DNA of 46,546 nucleotides from Gammaproteobacteria bacterium UBA7449 (GTDB taxonomy: Bacteria; Pseudomonadota; Gammaproteobacteria; Pseudomonadales; Pseudohongiellaceae): NCBI GenBank assembly GCA_002477465.1, contig DLPV01000042.1:140954-187499 (forward strand), given 5' to 3'. The notes under the pieces are model-generated. The model searched no databases. It had not been told where the DNA came from and saw only the letters and a program-made list of their open reading frames with translations. A program made the position numbers and the translations under genes. This document shows, piece by piece, positions 24,949-32,934 of the stretch. Positions within the stretch are counted from its first letter, which is position 1; each line of letters begins with the position of its first letter.

Positions 24949-25542
24949 ATGAACACATTAAAAACTGCTTTTTGCGCTGGCACGCTACTTATGGCCGGTT
25001 TTTTGCCCAACCTTGCCATGGCCCACTGGTCATTGAACAACGAGGCTTCCACCTTGAGCTTTGTCACGACCAAAGCCGAGCACGTTGCTGAGGTGCATAC
25101 CTTTGATCTGCTCTCGGGTGAGATCGCAGATGATGGCGCTGTCTCCGTGACGGTTGAGCTCGCCAGCGTCAATACCTTGATCCCTATTCGTAATGAGCGC
25201 ATGCAGGCGATGCTGTTCGAAACCAATTTGTTTCCGGAAGCGACCATTGAGGCGACTATAGACCTAGATACCCTTGCTGCAATGCCGGCCGGAGGCTCTG
25301 AGACCATGCAGCTCAATTTCAGTCTCAGTATGCGCGACATATCCCGCTCATATACTGCCGACGTCATGATAACCAGGCTAGATGAAGCGCTTGTCGCCAC
25401 GACCCTGAAGCCAATTGTTGTGACTGCAGTTGACTTTGGCCTGCAGACTGGTGTCGAGGCTTTGCGTGAAGTGGCGGGCCTGCCAAGTATCAGCCGCGCT
25501 GTGCCGGTTTCCTTTACAGTACTTTTTGATCAAGGGCACTAA
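24949..25542 (+). CDS. Exported YceI-family protein
   Basis: A 197-residue YceI-family (lipocalin-like, isoprenoid-binding barrel) protein. Signal peptide: MNTLKTAFCAGTLLMAGFL ending LAMA; mature start AHWSLNNEASTLSFVTTK. The recognisable YceI pattern is the SVTVELASVNT and EATIEATIDL strands, then the last strand VPVSFTVLFDQ. YceI proteins bind long polyprenyl-type lipids in the periplasm and have been tied to respiratory quinone or lipid handling. The ATG at 24949 was chosen because GGAGA is 5 bases upstream and the signal peptide starts there. Stand-alone gene with a terminator after it. Confidence 0.88.
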   Translation: MNTLKTAFCAGTLLMAGFLPNLAMAHWSLNNEASTLSFVTTKAEHVAEVHTFDLLSGEIADDGAVSVTVELASVNTLIPIRNERMQAMLFETNLFPEATIEATIDLDTLAAMPAGGSETMQLNFSLSMRDISRSYTADVMITRLDEALVATTLKPIVVTAVDFGLQTGVEALREVAGLPSISRAVPVSFTVLFDQGH

Positions 25543-25581
25543 GCTTCAGCCCTGTTTCAGTATTGGGGCGCTAAGGATCGC

Positions 25582-25623
25582 AGGGGGCGGAAGGATTGAG
25601 CGCTAATCCCTTCGTCCCTTTTT
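25582..25623 (+). terminator. Terminator after the YceI gene
   Basis: Imperfect stem between GGGGGCGGAAGGATT (from about 25583) and AATCCCTTCGTCCC (to about 25618), with a GAGCGCT loop and a TTTTT run after it. Position 40 bases after the stop suits an intrinsic terminator. Confidence 0.65.
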
Positions 25624-25814
25624 AGCAACTTAGCTTTATTTTCTGGTCGCAGCCTCATGTGTCCAAGCATTGTCGGGAGCTAGCGGGTATGGGATTAAAC
25701 GCTTATTGTTTTCGTCTCTGTGACTCTCGATCCTACAAAGTCTTGAATTTGCCGCATGTCGGCATTGCCCAAAATGCCGCTTAACTCCATGCGAGCTGAA
25801 CACAGAAGAAGTCA

Positions 25815-27104
25815 ATGACGGAACCATCCTTCCCAGTTTCCGGAAAGTCACGCATTCAGTCCATCGATACCCTGCGCGGTGTGGCTCTGCTGGGTATTCT
25901 GTTGATGAATATCATCGCCTTTGCCAACCCTTTCGCCGCTTATCTTATCCCAACTACCGACAGTGCAGATTCGGGCCTGAACCTCGCCACTTTCATGACT
26001 ATGGATATTTTTGTTGAAGGGAGCATGCGCGCGATTTTCTCCATGCTGTTTGGGGCAGGGATGCTTATCTTCCTGAATAAACCCGAGGCTAATCCGGGAA
26101 TTGTAAAGAACCTTTTCTACCGGCGCACTTTGCTGTTAGTGGTACTCGGTTTGTTTAATGCCTATGTGTTGTTATGGGTGGGTGACATTCTTTATGCCTA
26201 TGGCATGACGGGGTTTGTACTCTATCTGTTCCGCGATCTACCCGCGAAGCGGCTGGCGCAGTGCAGTGGCGCCATTCTGTTGCTGCTTGTGATTGTGCAT
26301 ACTAGTGGCTACTACGGTGCAAGCAGTCTGGGCGCTGCGGTTGATGAGATCAATGCGCTGCCAGCGGGGACTGCGTTGAGTGCGGAGCAGGAGGAGGTGC
26401 TGGAGGACTGGGATACCTTTCTTGAACAGCAATTCATTTCCCCTGAGCTAGTCGAACAACAGCGGCAGCAGTTGCGCTCAGGATATTTGAGTAACTTTAT
26501 TGCACTAGCGCCAGTTAATCTGATTCTGCAGACCATTGGCTTCATTGGTAACGCTTTCTGGGATGCGCTCTCTATGATGCTGTTGGGCATGGCCTTATTC
26601 AAATGGGGTTTGTTAGATGGCTCCCGCAGTGTCAAGATTTACGGATCCATGACCCTGCTTGGTCTTGGCGTTGGATTGCCTCTCAATACTTGGGAAACCG
26701 TTACCTTCGTGAGCTCTGGTTTCGAGCTACAGTGGTCTGCCTTCAATCGACCCACCTATGATCTTGGGCGTCTGTCCCTGGCGTTGGGTTACATTGGCCT
26801 GGTAATGCTGGTCTGCAAACTGGATCTGTTCAAATCTTTGCAAAGTGCACTGGCCAAAGTGGGCCAAATGGCGCTTACTAACTATCTGTCTCACTCGCTA
26901 ATCTGTAATTTCATCTTCATGGGTTGGGGGCTGGGATTGGCGGGGGAGTTGCAGCGAGTTGAAATCTATTATGTAGTATTCGGCATCTGGGGTTTTCAGT
27001 TGATCTTTAGCCCACTGTGGCTACGTTATTTCCGCTTTGGTCCCGCCGAATGGTTATGGCGTAGTCTTACTTACGGACAGCGGCAGCCGCTAAACCAGAA
27101 TTGA
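25815..27104 (+). CDS. DUF418-family inner-membrane protein
   Basis: A 429-residue polytopic membrane protein. The N-terminal IQSIDTLRGVALLGILLMNI is typical of the YeiB/DUF418 family, and the C-terminal AKVGQMALTNYLSHSLICN plus RYFRFGPAEWLWRSLTYGQ is the DUF418 hallmark. About ten hydrophobic segments. The molecular role of the family is not established; some members may transport or modify small molecules. A GAAGAAG ribosome binding site is upstream of the ATG. The MATE gene follows 259 bases later on the same strand, with no clear promoter or terminator between. Confidence 0.87.
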   Translation: MTEPSFPVSGKSRIQSIDTLRGVALLGILLMNIIAFANPFAAYLIPTTDSADSGLNLATFMTMDIFVEGSMRAIFSMLFGAGMLIFLNKPEANPGIVKNLFYRRTLLLVVLGLFNAYVLLWVGDILYAYGMTGFVLYLFRDLPAKRLAQCSGAILLLLVIVHTSGYYGASSLGAAVDEINALPAGTALSAEQEEVLEDWDTFLEQQFISPELVEQQRQQLRSGYLSNFIALAPVNLILQTIGFIGNAFWDALSMMLLGMALFKWGLLDGSRSVKIYGSMTLLGLGVGLPLNTWETVTFVSSGFELQWSAFNRPTYDLGRLSLALGYIGLVMLVCKLDLFKSLQSALAKVGQMALTNYLSHSLICNFIFMGWGLGLAGELQRVEIYYVVFGIWGFQLIFSPLWLRYFRFGPAEWLWRSLTYGQRQPLNQN

Positions 27105-27363
27105 TCCAGTAATTGTTATCATCCCATGATTGACGTACCATGCCTCCCGCCTGTGACCATCCACCCTGGCTCTGTGTGGAGCGGTACGCCAGCAGCAACG
27201 CTGCTCTAGTTCACTAGCATCCTTCCTCGCTGGTTCGCGACTATTGGTCCGGTTTATCTGGTTCTTCGTTCATCCTATTAGTGCCACCACTATCGATGAT
27301 TCAAAATACGCATCTACAATCATTTTTTCTCGCTGCCTTGCGGTGGGTAAACGGCCTTGACTC

Positions 27364-28740
27364 ATGCTTGAACGGCTGAATTTTAATAAAGAGACGCTGC
27401 GCGAACTCCTCGCGATTGCGCTGCCCATGGTGGTTTCCCAGGGTACCTTTGCGGTCATGATTTTTACTGACCGCTATTTCATGTCGCAGATCGATCCTAC
27501 CCATATGGCGGCCGCTTTAGGGGGTGGTGTAGCCTGCTTTTTCTCTTTCTGTTTCTTCTCTGGTTTGTTTTCCTACGCAAATGCACTGGCAGCGCAATAT
27601 CTTGGTGCAGGTGAAAAACACAAGTGTCCCAAGGTGGTCATCCAGGGCTGGGTCATGACCCTTTGTTGTGTGCCGGTGTTGGCTCTCATTACCTATTTCG
27701 TCTCGGACATTTTTTCTGCCATGGATCATGATCCGGTCCAGGTGGAACTTGAGCGCACCTATTATCAGATTCTTATGCTTGGCATTGTGGTGACTCTTGC
27801 CAAAATTTGTGTGTCCTCCTACTTTGCTGGCATCGGTCGCACCCGAGTGGTAATGATCTGTGACGTTTGTGGCTTGATTCTGAATGTGCCCCTGGCCTAC
27901 GTCATGGTGTTTGGGCACCTCGGCTTTCCTGCCCTGGGTATCGTCGGCGCTGGTATTAGCACCCTCATTGCAACCGGCTTCGCTTTTCTGCTGTTTCTAT
28001 TCTTCTTTTTCCGCAAAGCCCATCGCGAGGAGTTTTCGGTTGCCAGGGCCTTTGGCGCAGACTGGGGAATTTTTCGCCGCTTCTTTCGCCTTGGCTTCCC
28101 TTCCGGTGTCGAGCTTTTTCTCAATGTGGCTGCGTTCAATCTGTTCCTACTAATGTTTCAGTCCTACGGTGTAGCGCAGGGCGCGTCCGCCGCAATCGTA
28201 TTCAACTGGGATATGCTGTCCTTCGTTCCAATGATAGGTCTGAACATCGGCATGATTAGCCTGATAGGGCGCTTTGTGGGTTCTCGCGATATGCGGCGGA
28301 CCGATGAAGTAGTCACGGCTGGATTTGTCATTGGCTTAAGCTATTCGGCGGTACTGGCGTTCATCTATATCACCTTCAGGTTTTCCCTGGTGGAGATGTT
28401 CGCGCCACCGCAAGGTGACTTTAGCGAGATTCGCGAGCTGGCTGCCTTCATGATGGTTGGTTTATCCAGCTACGCCATGGCGGATGCCATTATCCAGGTG
28501 ACCGGTGGCGTGCTGCGGGGGGCTGGCGACACCCGCTGGCTGATGTATGCCTCTGTGAGTCTGCACTGGGCCATGCTGGTGGCGCAGTATTTTATTATTC
28601 GGGTGTTTGAGTTGGGGCCTAGGGTGGCCTGGCTGGCATTCGTCGCCCTGATTTTTGCCATTGCGGTGGTATTCGTGCTGCGACTGCGCGGAGACCGCTG
28701 GCGCGATGAGAAAGTGCTGGAAATGGTCATGGTGGAGTAA
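27364..28740 (+). CDS. MATE-family efflux transporter
   Basis: A 458-residue MATE transporter with about 12 hydrophobic segments and family strings such as LPMVVSQGTFAVMIFTDRYFMSQ and ALGIVGAGISTLIATGFAF. MATE pumps export drugs, metabolites or toxins, driven by Na+ or H+. The ATG at 27364 is the first start after an in-frame TGA at 27358; no good ribosome binding site is seen, so translation may be weak or coupled. It lies between the DUF418 gene and the DUF3500 operon on the same strand, but 107 bases and a fresh ribosome binding site separate it from the latter. Substrate unknown. Confidence 0.9.
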   Translation: MLERLNFNKETLRELLAIALPMVVSQGTFAVMIFTDRYFMSQIDPTHMAAALGGGVACFFSFCFFSGLFSYANALAAQYLGAGEKHKCPKVVIQGWVMTLCCVPVLALITYFVSDIFSAMDHDPVQVELERTYYQILMLGIVVTLAKICVSSYFAGIGRTRVVMICDVCGLILNVPLAYVMVFGHLGFPALGIVGAGISTLIATGFAFLLFLFFFFRKAHREEFSVARAFGADWGIFRRFFRLGFPSGVELFLNVAAFNLFLLMFQSYGVAQGASAAIVFNWDMLSFVPMIGLNIGMISLIGRFVGSRDMRRTDEVVTAGFVIGLSYSAVLAFIYITFRFSLVEMFAPPQGDFSEIRELAAFMMVGLSSYAMADAIIQVTGGVLRGAGDTRWLMYASVSLHWAMLVAQYFIIRVFELGPRVAWLAFVALIFAIAVVFVLRLRGDRWRDEKVLEMVMVE

Positions 28741-28847
28741 TCCCGCGAAGCCACGTATTTTGCGCACCGCAGCCCGACTTGCAGCTGCCCTGATTAGCAG
28801 TTAGCCTCTCAGGTCCTGTTAGGAAAACTCCACCAAGAGAGTGCGCT

Positions 28848-30059
28848 ATGAATAAAACCCTTTTGCGAATCATCGGCCTGTTCTCCGTCTCGGGAATCCT
28901 GCTGTTTGCCGGGATCAGCCTTGCCCAGTCCCGCTATCCGTCGAACATCCTGAACATGAAAGGAAATTTTTCCCGCGGCGCTGCGACCGCCATGGGTGAG
29001 CCCTTTCAGGGTGTCCGAACCTCGGCTGGAAAAATCGAAGGCCTCTATCCCATTCGCAGTACCGGTGTCAGCACCGACGCAATCCGTGTTGCCGCAGACG
29101 CCTTTCTTGTAACTCTGGATAACATCGAACTTAGCCGCACCCACTTTGCGGTGGACGACCCGGAATGGCGTGACTGGTCCAATGTGGATGTGGGCATTTT
29201 TCCACGCCGAGGATTGAGTCTCGAAGAGATGGACGCCGAGCAGAAAGCTGCGGCGTGGCAGCTACTGCAAGTGTCCCTGAGCAGCAAGGGGTTGGAGCAG
29301 ACCCGCGCCATCATGCGTACCGAGCAGACGCTGCTTGAACTCAATGGTGAGCCGATCCGATACGGCGAAGAAAAATATTACATCACCATGATGGGGATAC
29401 CCACTGCTGACGGTCCCTGGGGCTGGCAACTGGATGGTCACCATCTCGTGATTAATTTCTTCGTGCTGGGTGATCAGGTTGTAATGACGCCTGCCTTCTG
29501 GGGTGGCGAGCCGGTCGTGGCTCAGGCTGGAATGTATGCTGGTAATACCATTATGCAGCCTGAACAGGATCTGGGCCTTGCTCTGATGCAGTCCCTTGAT
29601 GGGTCTCAGCAGCAGGTCGCTACCATCACGCGTGAGAAAACCCGTAACTATCCCATGGCGGCTGCCAATGCCGACAACAAGGTGCAGGATTATGAGGGCA
29701 TCGCGGGCTCCGATCTGAGCAGCGCTCAACGCCTGGCGCTACTGGACTTGATCGAGGCGTATATAGGCAATCTGCGAGACCCCCATGCTGCCGTGACCAT
29801 GGCGGAAATCGCAGAACATCTGGATACCACCTACTTTGCCTGGATCGGCCACTCTGAAGATGACGCTGTGTTTTATTACCGGGTCCATAGCCCGGTGATC
29901 ATGATCGAATTCGATCATCAGAACCCGGTTGGCACCCAGATGCTGAACACGCCGGGGCAACCCACGCGCGACCATATTCACACGGTGGTGCGCACGCCCA
30001 ATGGCAATGACTACGGCAAAGATTTATTGGCGCAGCATCTCGCTTCAGTGCAACATTAG
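28848..30059 (+). CDS. DUF3500-family exported protein
   Basis: A 403-residue DUF3500 protein with a signal peptide (ending ISLAQS). Conserved blocks near the middle (WGWQLDGHHLVINFFVLGDQ, VMTPAFWGGEP) and near the end (YYRVHSPVIMIEFDHQ, DHIHTVVRTPNGNDYG) carry many His/Asp residues compatible with a metal site. The family has no established function. It is the first gene of a tightly packed series: GGT-family enzyme 38 bases downstream, then the cox-type set. It may therefore belong to the same pathway. AAGAGAG lies 7 bases before the ATG. I see no membrane segment beyond the signal. Confidence 0.87.
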   Translation: MNKTLLRIIGLFSVSGILLFAGISLAQSRYPSNILNMKGNFSRGAATAMGEPFQGVRTSAGKIEGLYPIRSTGVSTDAIRVAADAFLVTLDNIELSRTHFAVDDPEWRDWSNVDVGIFPRRGLSLEEMDAEQKAAAWQLLQVSLSSKGLEQTRAIMRTEQTLLELNGEPIRYGEEKYYITMMGIPTADGPWGWQLDGHHLVINFFVLGDQVVMTPAFWGGEPVVAQAGMYAGNTIMQPEQDLGLALMQSLDGSQQQVATITREKTRNYPMAAANADNKVQDYEGIAGSDLSSAQRLALLDLIEAYIGNLRDPHAAVTMAEIAEHLDTTYFAWIGHSEDDAVFYYRVHSPVIMIEFDHQNPVGTQMLNTPGQPTRDHIHTVVRTPNGNDYGKDLLAQHLASVQH

Positions 30060-30097
30060 ACTCAATCCGGAACTGCAATCACGCGATAGGAATCCCC

Positions 30098-31912
30098 ATG
30101 ATCAAGAAGACATTGCTCGCTGCGGCATTCGCCGCCGCCACCTCTAACCCGGCGCAGGCACAATCGGATAATGCCTTTGGCATTCCTACTGAGCAGGTCA
30201 CTAACCCTGCGGCCAGCGTCGTCGCGGCGCCTGGCTCAAGAGGTCAGGGTTGGCTGGGCCAGGGACGTTCCGAAGTGTTGGCGCGCCATGGCATTGTCGC
30301 CACCAGTGATCCGCTGGCGGCTCAGGCGGGGCTCGAGATTTTGCAGCAGGGCGGCAACGCTATCGACGCGGCAGTAGCAGCCTCTGCGGTTCTCGATGTG
30401 ACTTCTCAGAACGATACAGGCCTGGCGGGTGACTTATTTGCTCTGGTCTGGAGCGCAGCAGACCAGAAGCTCTACGCCTTGAATTCGGCAGGGTTTGCAC
30501 CTGCAGGCTGGACCCCGGAATTTTTTAAGGAAGAATTAGGTCTGGATCGGATTCCCGGACGTGGCGTCAATGCAGCAACAGTGCCAGGCGCGATTTCAGG
30601 TTATGACGCGCTGCTCGAGCGCTTCGGTACCATGGGATTTGAAGAAACTTTCGAGCGCGCCGCGCGCCTCGCGGAGGAAGGCTGGGGACAGTCTGAGCGC
30701 CGCCATTCCGATTTGACGAGCCAGCAAGAAAAGTTGCTGCAGGATCCGGACTCTGCCGCCGTATTCCTGAATGACGGTGAAGTGCCGCCGCTGTATAGCA
30801 TTATTAGAAACCCTGGTCTGGCTGATGCGCTGCGGCTGATTCAGGAGCAGGGTCGCGAAGCGTTTTATTCCGGCGCCATCGCCGATGCCCTGGTCGCCAA
30901 AGTGCAGTCAGAAGGCGGCGTCATGACTCATGAAGACCTGGCTGCGTTTGAATCTGAATGGGTTGAACCGATCTCCACCACTTATCATGGCTACGATATA
31001 TTCCAGTTGCCGCCTCCCGGACAGGGTTGGGCCGCACTGGAGATGCTCAATATTCTGGAAGTCTGTGCCCCCGAGCACGGACTGAATCTGTCTGCACTGG
31101 GGCCATCAAATCCAGATTACTGGCACTTCATGGTGGAAGCCAAGAAGCTGGCGTACTCCGATCTGCAGGCCTATAACGCAGACCCGCTGTTTTCCGATGT
31201 GCCGCTGGAGCAGTTGCTGTCAAAGACTTATGCCCGAGGCCTGTGTGATCGCATCGATATGAATGCTGCCTCAGAGCCTTCAGTAAAAGGTGGCCTGGAC
31301 GGTGGCACTATCTATCTGACCACCGCCGATCGCTGGGGCAATATGGTGAGCTTCATTCACAGTATTTTTTCTGTTTATGGCAGCGGTATCACCATCCCGC
31401 CCTACGGCATGATTCTGCATAATCGCGGCGTCGCTTTTTCTGTGGATGAAGAGCATCCGAACGTCGTGGCTCCCCGCAAGCGCCCATTTCACTCGATTAT
31501 CGCCGGTATGGTGATGCAGTATGACCAGCCGCTCATGACCTTCGGTAATATGGGCGGGTCGGTGCAGCCTGAAACCCATGCGCAGCACATGGTGAACGTC
31601 ATCGACCACGGCATGAATGTGCAAATGACTACTGATGTAGCGCGGTTTACCCATAGCCAAAACAGTAACATACTGTCCCTGGAGCATGATCTCTTCAGCC
31701 TGGTAGGACGGTCACTGCAGGCTAGGGGGCATGACGTGCGTTCGGTGAACGGCGGTCGCGTTGGCGGCTATCAGGGTATTCTATTCACCAGAGACCCTAA
31801 TCTGCCGCAGCCTGTTTTTACGTCGGAGAGTATTGCTGAGGATCATCCCGTTAATGGTGTTTACCGAGCCGGATCAGATCATCGCAAAGACGGTCAGGCG
31901 GTAGGCTGGTAA
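30098..31912 (+). CDS. Gamma-glutamyltransferase-family exported enzyme
   Basis: A 604-residue Ntn-hydrolase with a signal peptide (LLAAAFAAATSNPAQA). It is made as a precursor that cleaves itself before the nucleophile Thr; here the site reads GGTIYLTTAD (T404), followed by RWGNMVSFIHS. Early family strings are HGIVATSDPLAAQAGLEIL and GGNAIDAAVAAS. The canonical THTS of true gamma-glutamyltransferase is TIY here, so it could be another acylase or amidohydrolase of the family. It would cleave gamma-glutamyl or related amide bonds in the periplasm. Encoded 38 bases after DUF3500 and 54 bases before coxG, with GGAA upstream. The link to a molybdenum hydroxylase set is unusual. Confidence 0.88.
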   Translation: MIKKTLLAAAFAAATSNPAQAQSDNAFGIPTEQVTNPAASVVAAPGSRGQGWLGQGRSEVLARHGIVATSDPLAAQAGLEILQQGGNAIDAAVAASAVLDVTSQNDTGLAGDLFALVWSAADQKLYALNSAGFAPAGWTPEFFKEELGLDRIPGRGVNAATVPGAISGYDALLERFGTMGFEETFERAARLAEEGWGQSERRHSDLTSQQEKLLQDPDSAAVFLNDGEVPPLYSIIRNPGLADALRLIQEQGREAFYSGAIADALVAKVQSEGGVMTHEDLAAFESEWVEPISTTYHGYDIFQLPPPGQGWAALEMLNILEVCAPEHGLNLSALGPSNPDYWHFMVEAKKLAYSDLQAYNADPLFSDVPLEQLLSKTYARGLCDRIDMNAASEPSVKGGLDGGTIYLTTADRWGNMVSFIHSIFSVYGSGITIPPYGMILHNRGVAFSVDEEHPNVVAPRKRPFHSIIAGMVMQYDQPLMTFGNMGGSVQPETHAQHMVNVIDHGMNVQMTTDVARFTHSQNSNILSLEHDLFSLVGRSLQARGHDVRSVNGGRVGGYQGILFTRDPNLPQPVFTSESIAEDHPVNGVYRAGSDHRKDGQAVGW

Positions 31913-31966
31913 GCCGGCTATAGTAATAAAAGCGTCAGATGTCACTGATTGGAAGGAAGCAGTACT

Positions 31967-32416
31967 ATGGAAATGATTTCTGAACAGCTAATCGAGATGC
32001 CGCGGGACACTGTGTGGGCAGCCCTCAACGATACGACGATCCTGCAGCAGGCTATGCCCGGTTGCGAGAGCTTCGATGCCACTGGCGAGAATACTTTTGA
32101 AGCCAGGCTGGTCACGAAAATCGGCCCGGTCAAAGCCAAGTTCAAATTTGACGTTGAGCTATCCGACCAGGATCCACCCAATGGGTACACCATCAGCGGT
32201 GCAGGGCAGGGTGGTGCTGCGGGATTTGCGAAGGGGTCTGCTTCGGTGAGCCTGACTGAACAGGATGGAGCTACCTTGCTGGCTTACAACGTGCAGGCCA
32301 ATGTTGGCGGCAAACTGGCACAACTGGGTGCCCGATTAATCGATGGCGTCGCGAAGAAGATGGCGGATGAATTTTTTGAAAACTTTAAGGAAATTGTTGC
32401 TGCAGGCGAGGGCTAG
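31967..32416 (+). CDS. coxG: CoxG-family SRPBCC protein
   Basis: A 149-residue SRPBCC/START-fold protein of the CoxG type (MPRDTVWAALNDTTILQQAMPGC, then FKFDVELSDQDPPNGYTI and a C-terminal amphipathic helix, KKMADEFFENFKEI). CoxG-like proteins are found beside molybdenum hydroxylases and are thought to recruit the enzyme to the membrane or aid its assembly. The ATG at 31967 has AAGGAAG upstream. It is the first cox-type gene of the set; 43 bases separate it from coxS. No cofactor residues are apparent. Confidence 0.88.
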   Translation: MEMISEQLIEMPRDTVWAALNDTTILQQAMPGCESFDATGENTFEARLVTKIGPVKAKFKFDVELSDQDPPNGYTISGAGQGGAAGFAKGSASVSLTEQDGATLLAYNVQANVGGKLAQLGARLIDGVAKKMADEFFENFKEIVAAGEG

Positions 32417-32459
32417 ACGCCCGACAGCATGAATTGGATCAAGAGGAGTGGAGAAAGTT

Positions 32460-32933
32460 ATGGTAACGGTCAATATTACAGTCAATGGCAAACCTGTCAG
32501 CGGTGAAGTGGAGAGTCGCACCCTGCTGGTTCAGTTTCTGCGGGATAATCTTCGACTTACCGGTACCCATGTGGGTTGTGATACCAGCCAGTGCGGTGCC
32601 TGTGTCGTACATGTAGATGGTAAGTCCATTAAGTCCTGCACCTTGCTGGCAGTCCAGGCCGATGGCGCCGAGGTGACTACCATCGAGGGTGTGGCAAATG
32701 GTAGTGAGCTTCATCCCATGCAGCAGGCCTTCATGGATAATCATGGCCTTCAGTGTGGATTCTGTACGCCGGGCATGGTGATGACTGCCCTTGATATAGT
32801 GAATCGCAATGGCAACAATCTTGACGAGGCTACAGTGCGTAAGGAACTGGAAGGCAACATCTGTCGTTGTACCGGTTACCATAATATCGTCAAGTCAGTG
32901 CAGGCTGGCGCGAAGAATATGGGGGGCTCCTGA
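32460..32933 (+). CDS. coxS: 2Fe-2S subunit of molybdenum hydroxylase (CoxS-like)
   Basis: A 157-residue iron-sulfur subunit with both 2Fe-2S clusters: the plant-type set C40, C45, C48, C60 (CDTSQCGAC...C) and the helical domain set CGFC (C99, C102) with CRC (C135, C137). Together the clusters carry electrons from the molybdenum site to the FAD subunit. Start ATG at 32460 (GGAG and AAGAGGAG lie upstream); the GTG at 32448 in the same frame is less likely. Ends 1 base before the large subunit start, so the genes are translationally coupled. Size is normal for the family. Confidence 0.93.
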   Translation: MVTVNITVNGKPVSGEVESRTLLVQFLRDNLRLTGTHVGCDTSQCGACVVHVDGKSIKSCTLLAVQADGAEVTTIEGVANGSELHPMQQAFMDNHGLQCGFCTPGMVMTALDIVNRNGNNLDEATVRKELEGNICRCTGYHNIVKSVQAGAKNMGGS

Positions 32934-32934
32934 T

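Noticed and set aside
32809..32934. Extended start for the large hydroxylase subunit
   Set aside because: The extension lies inside coxS in another frame; the ATG at 32935 starts the family-conserved sequence.
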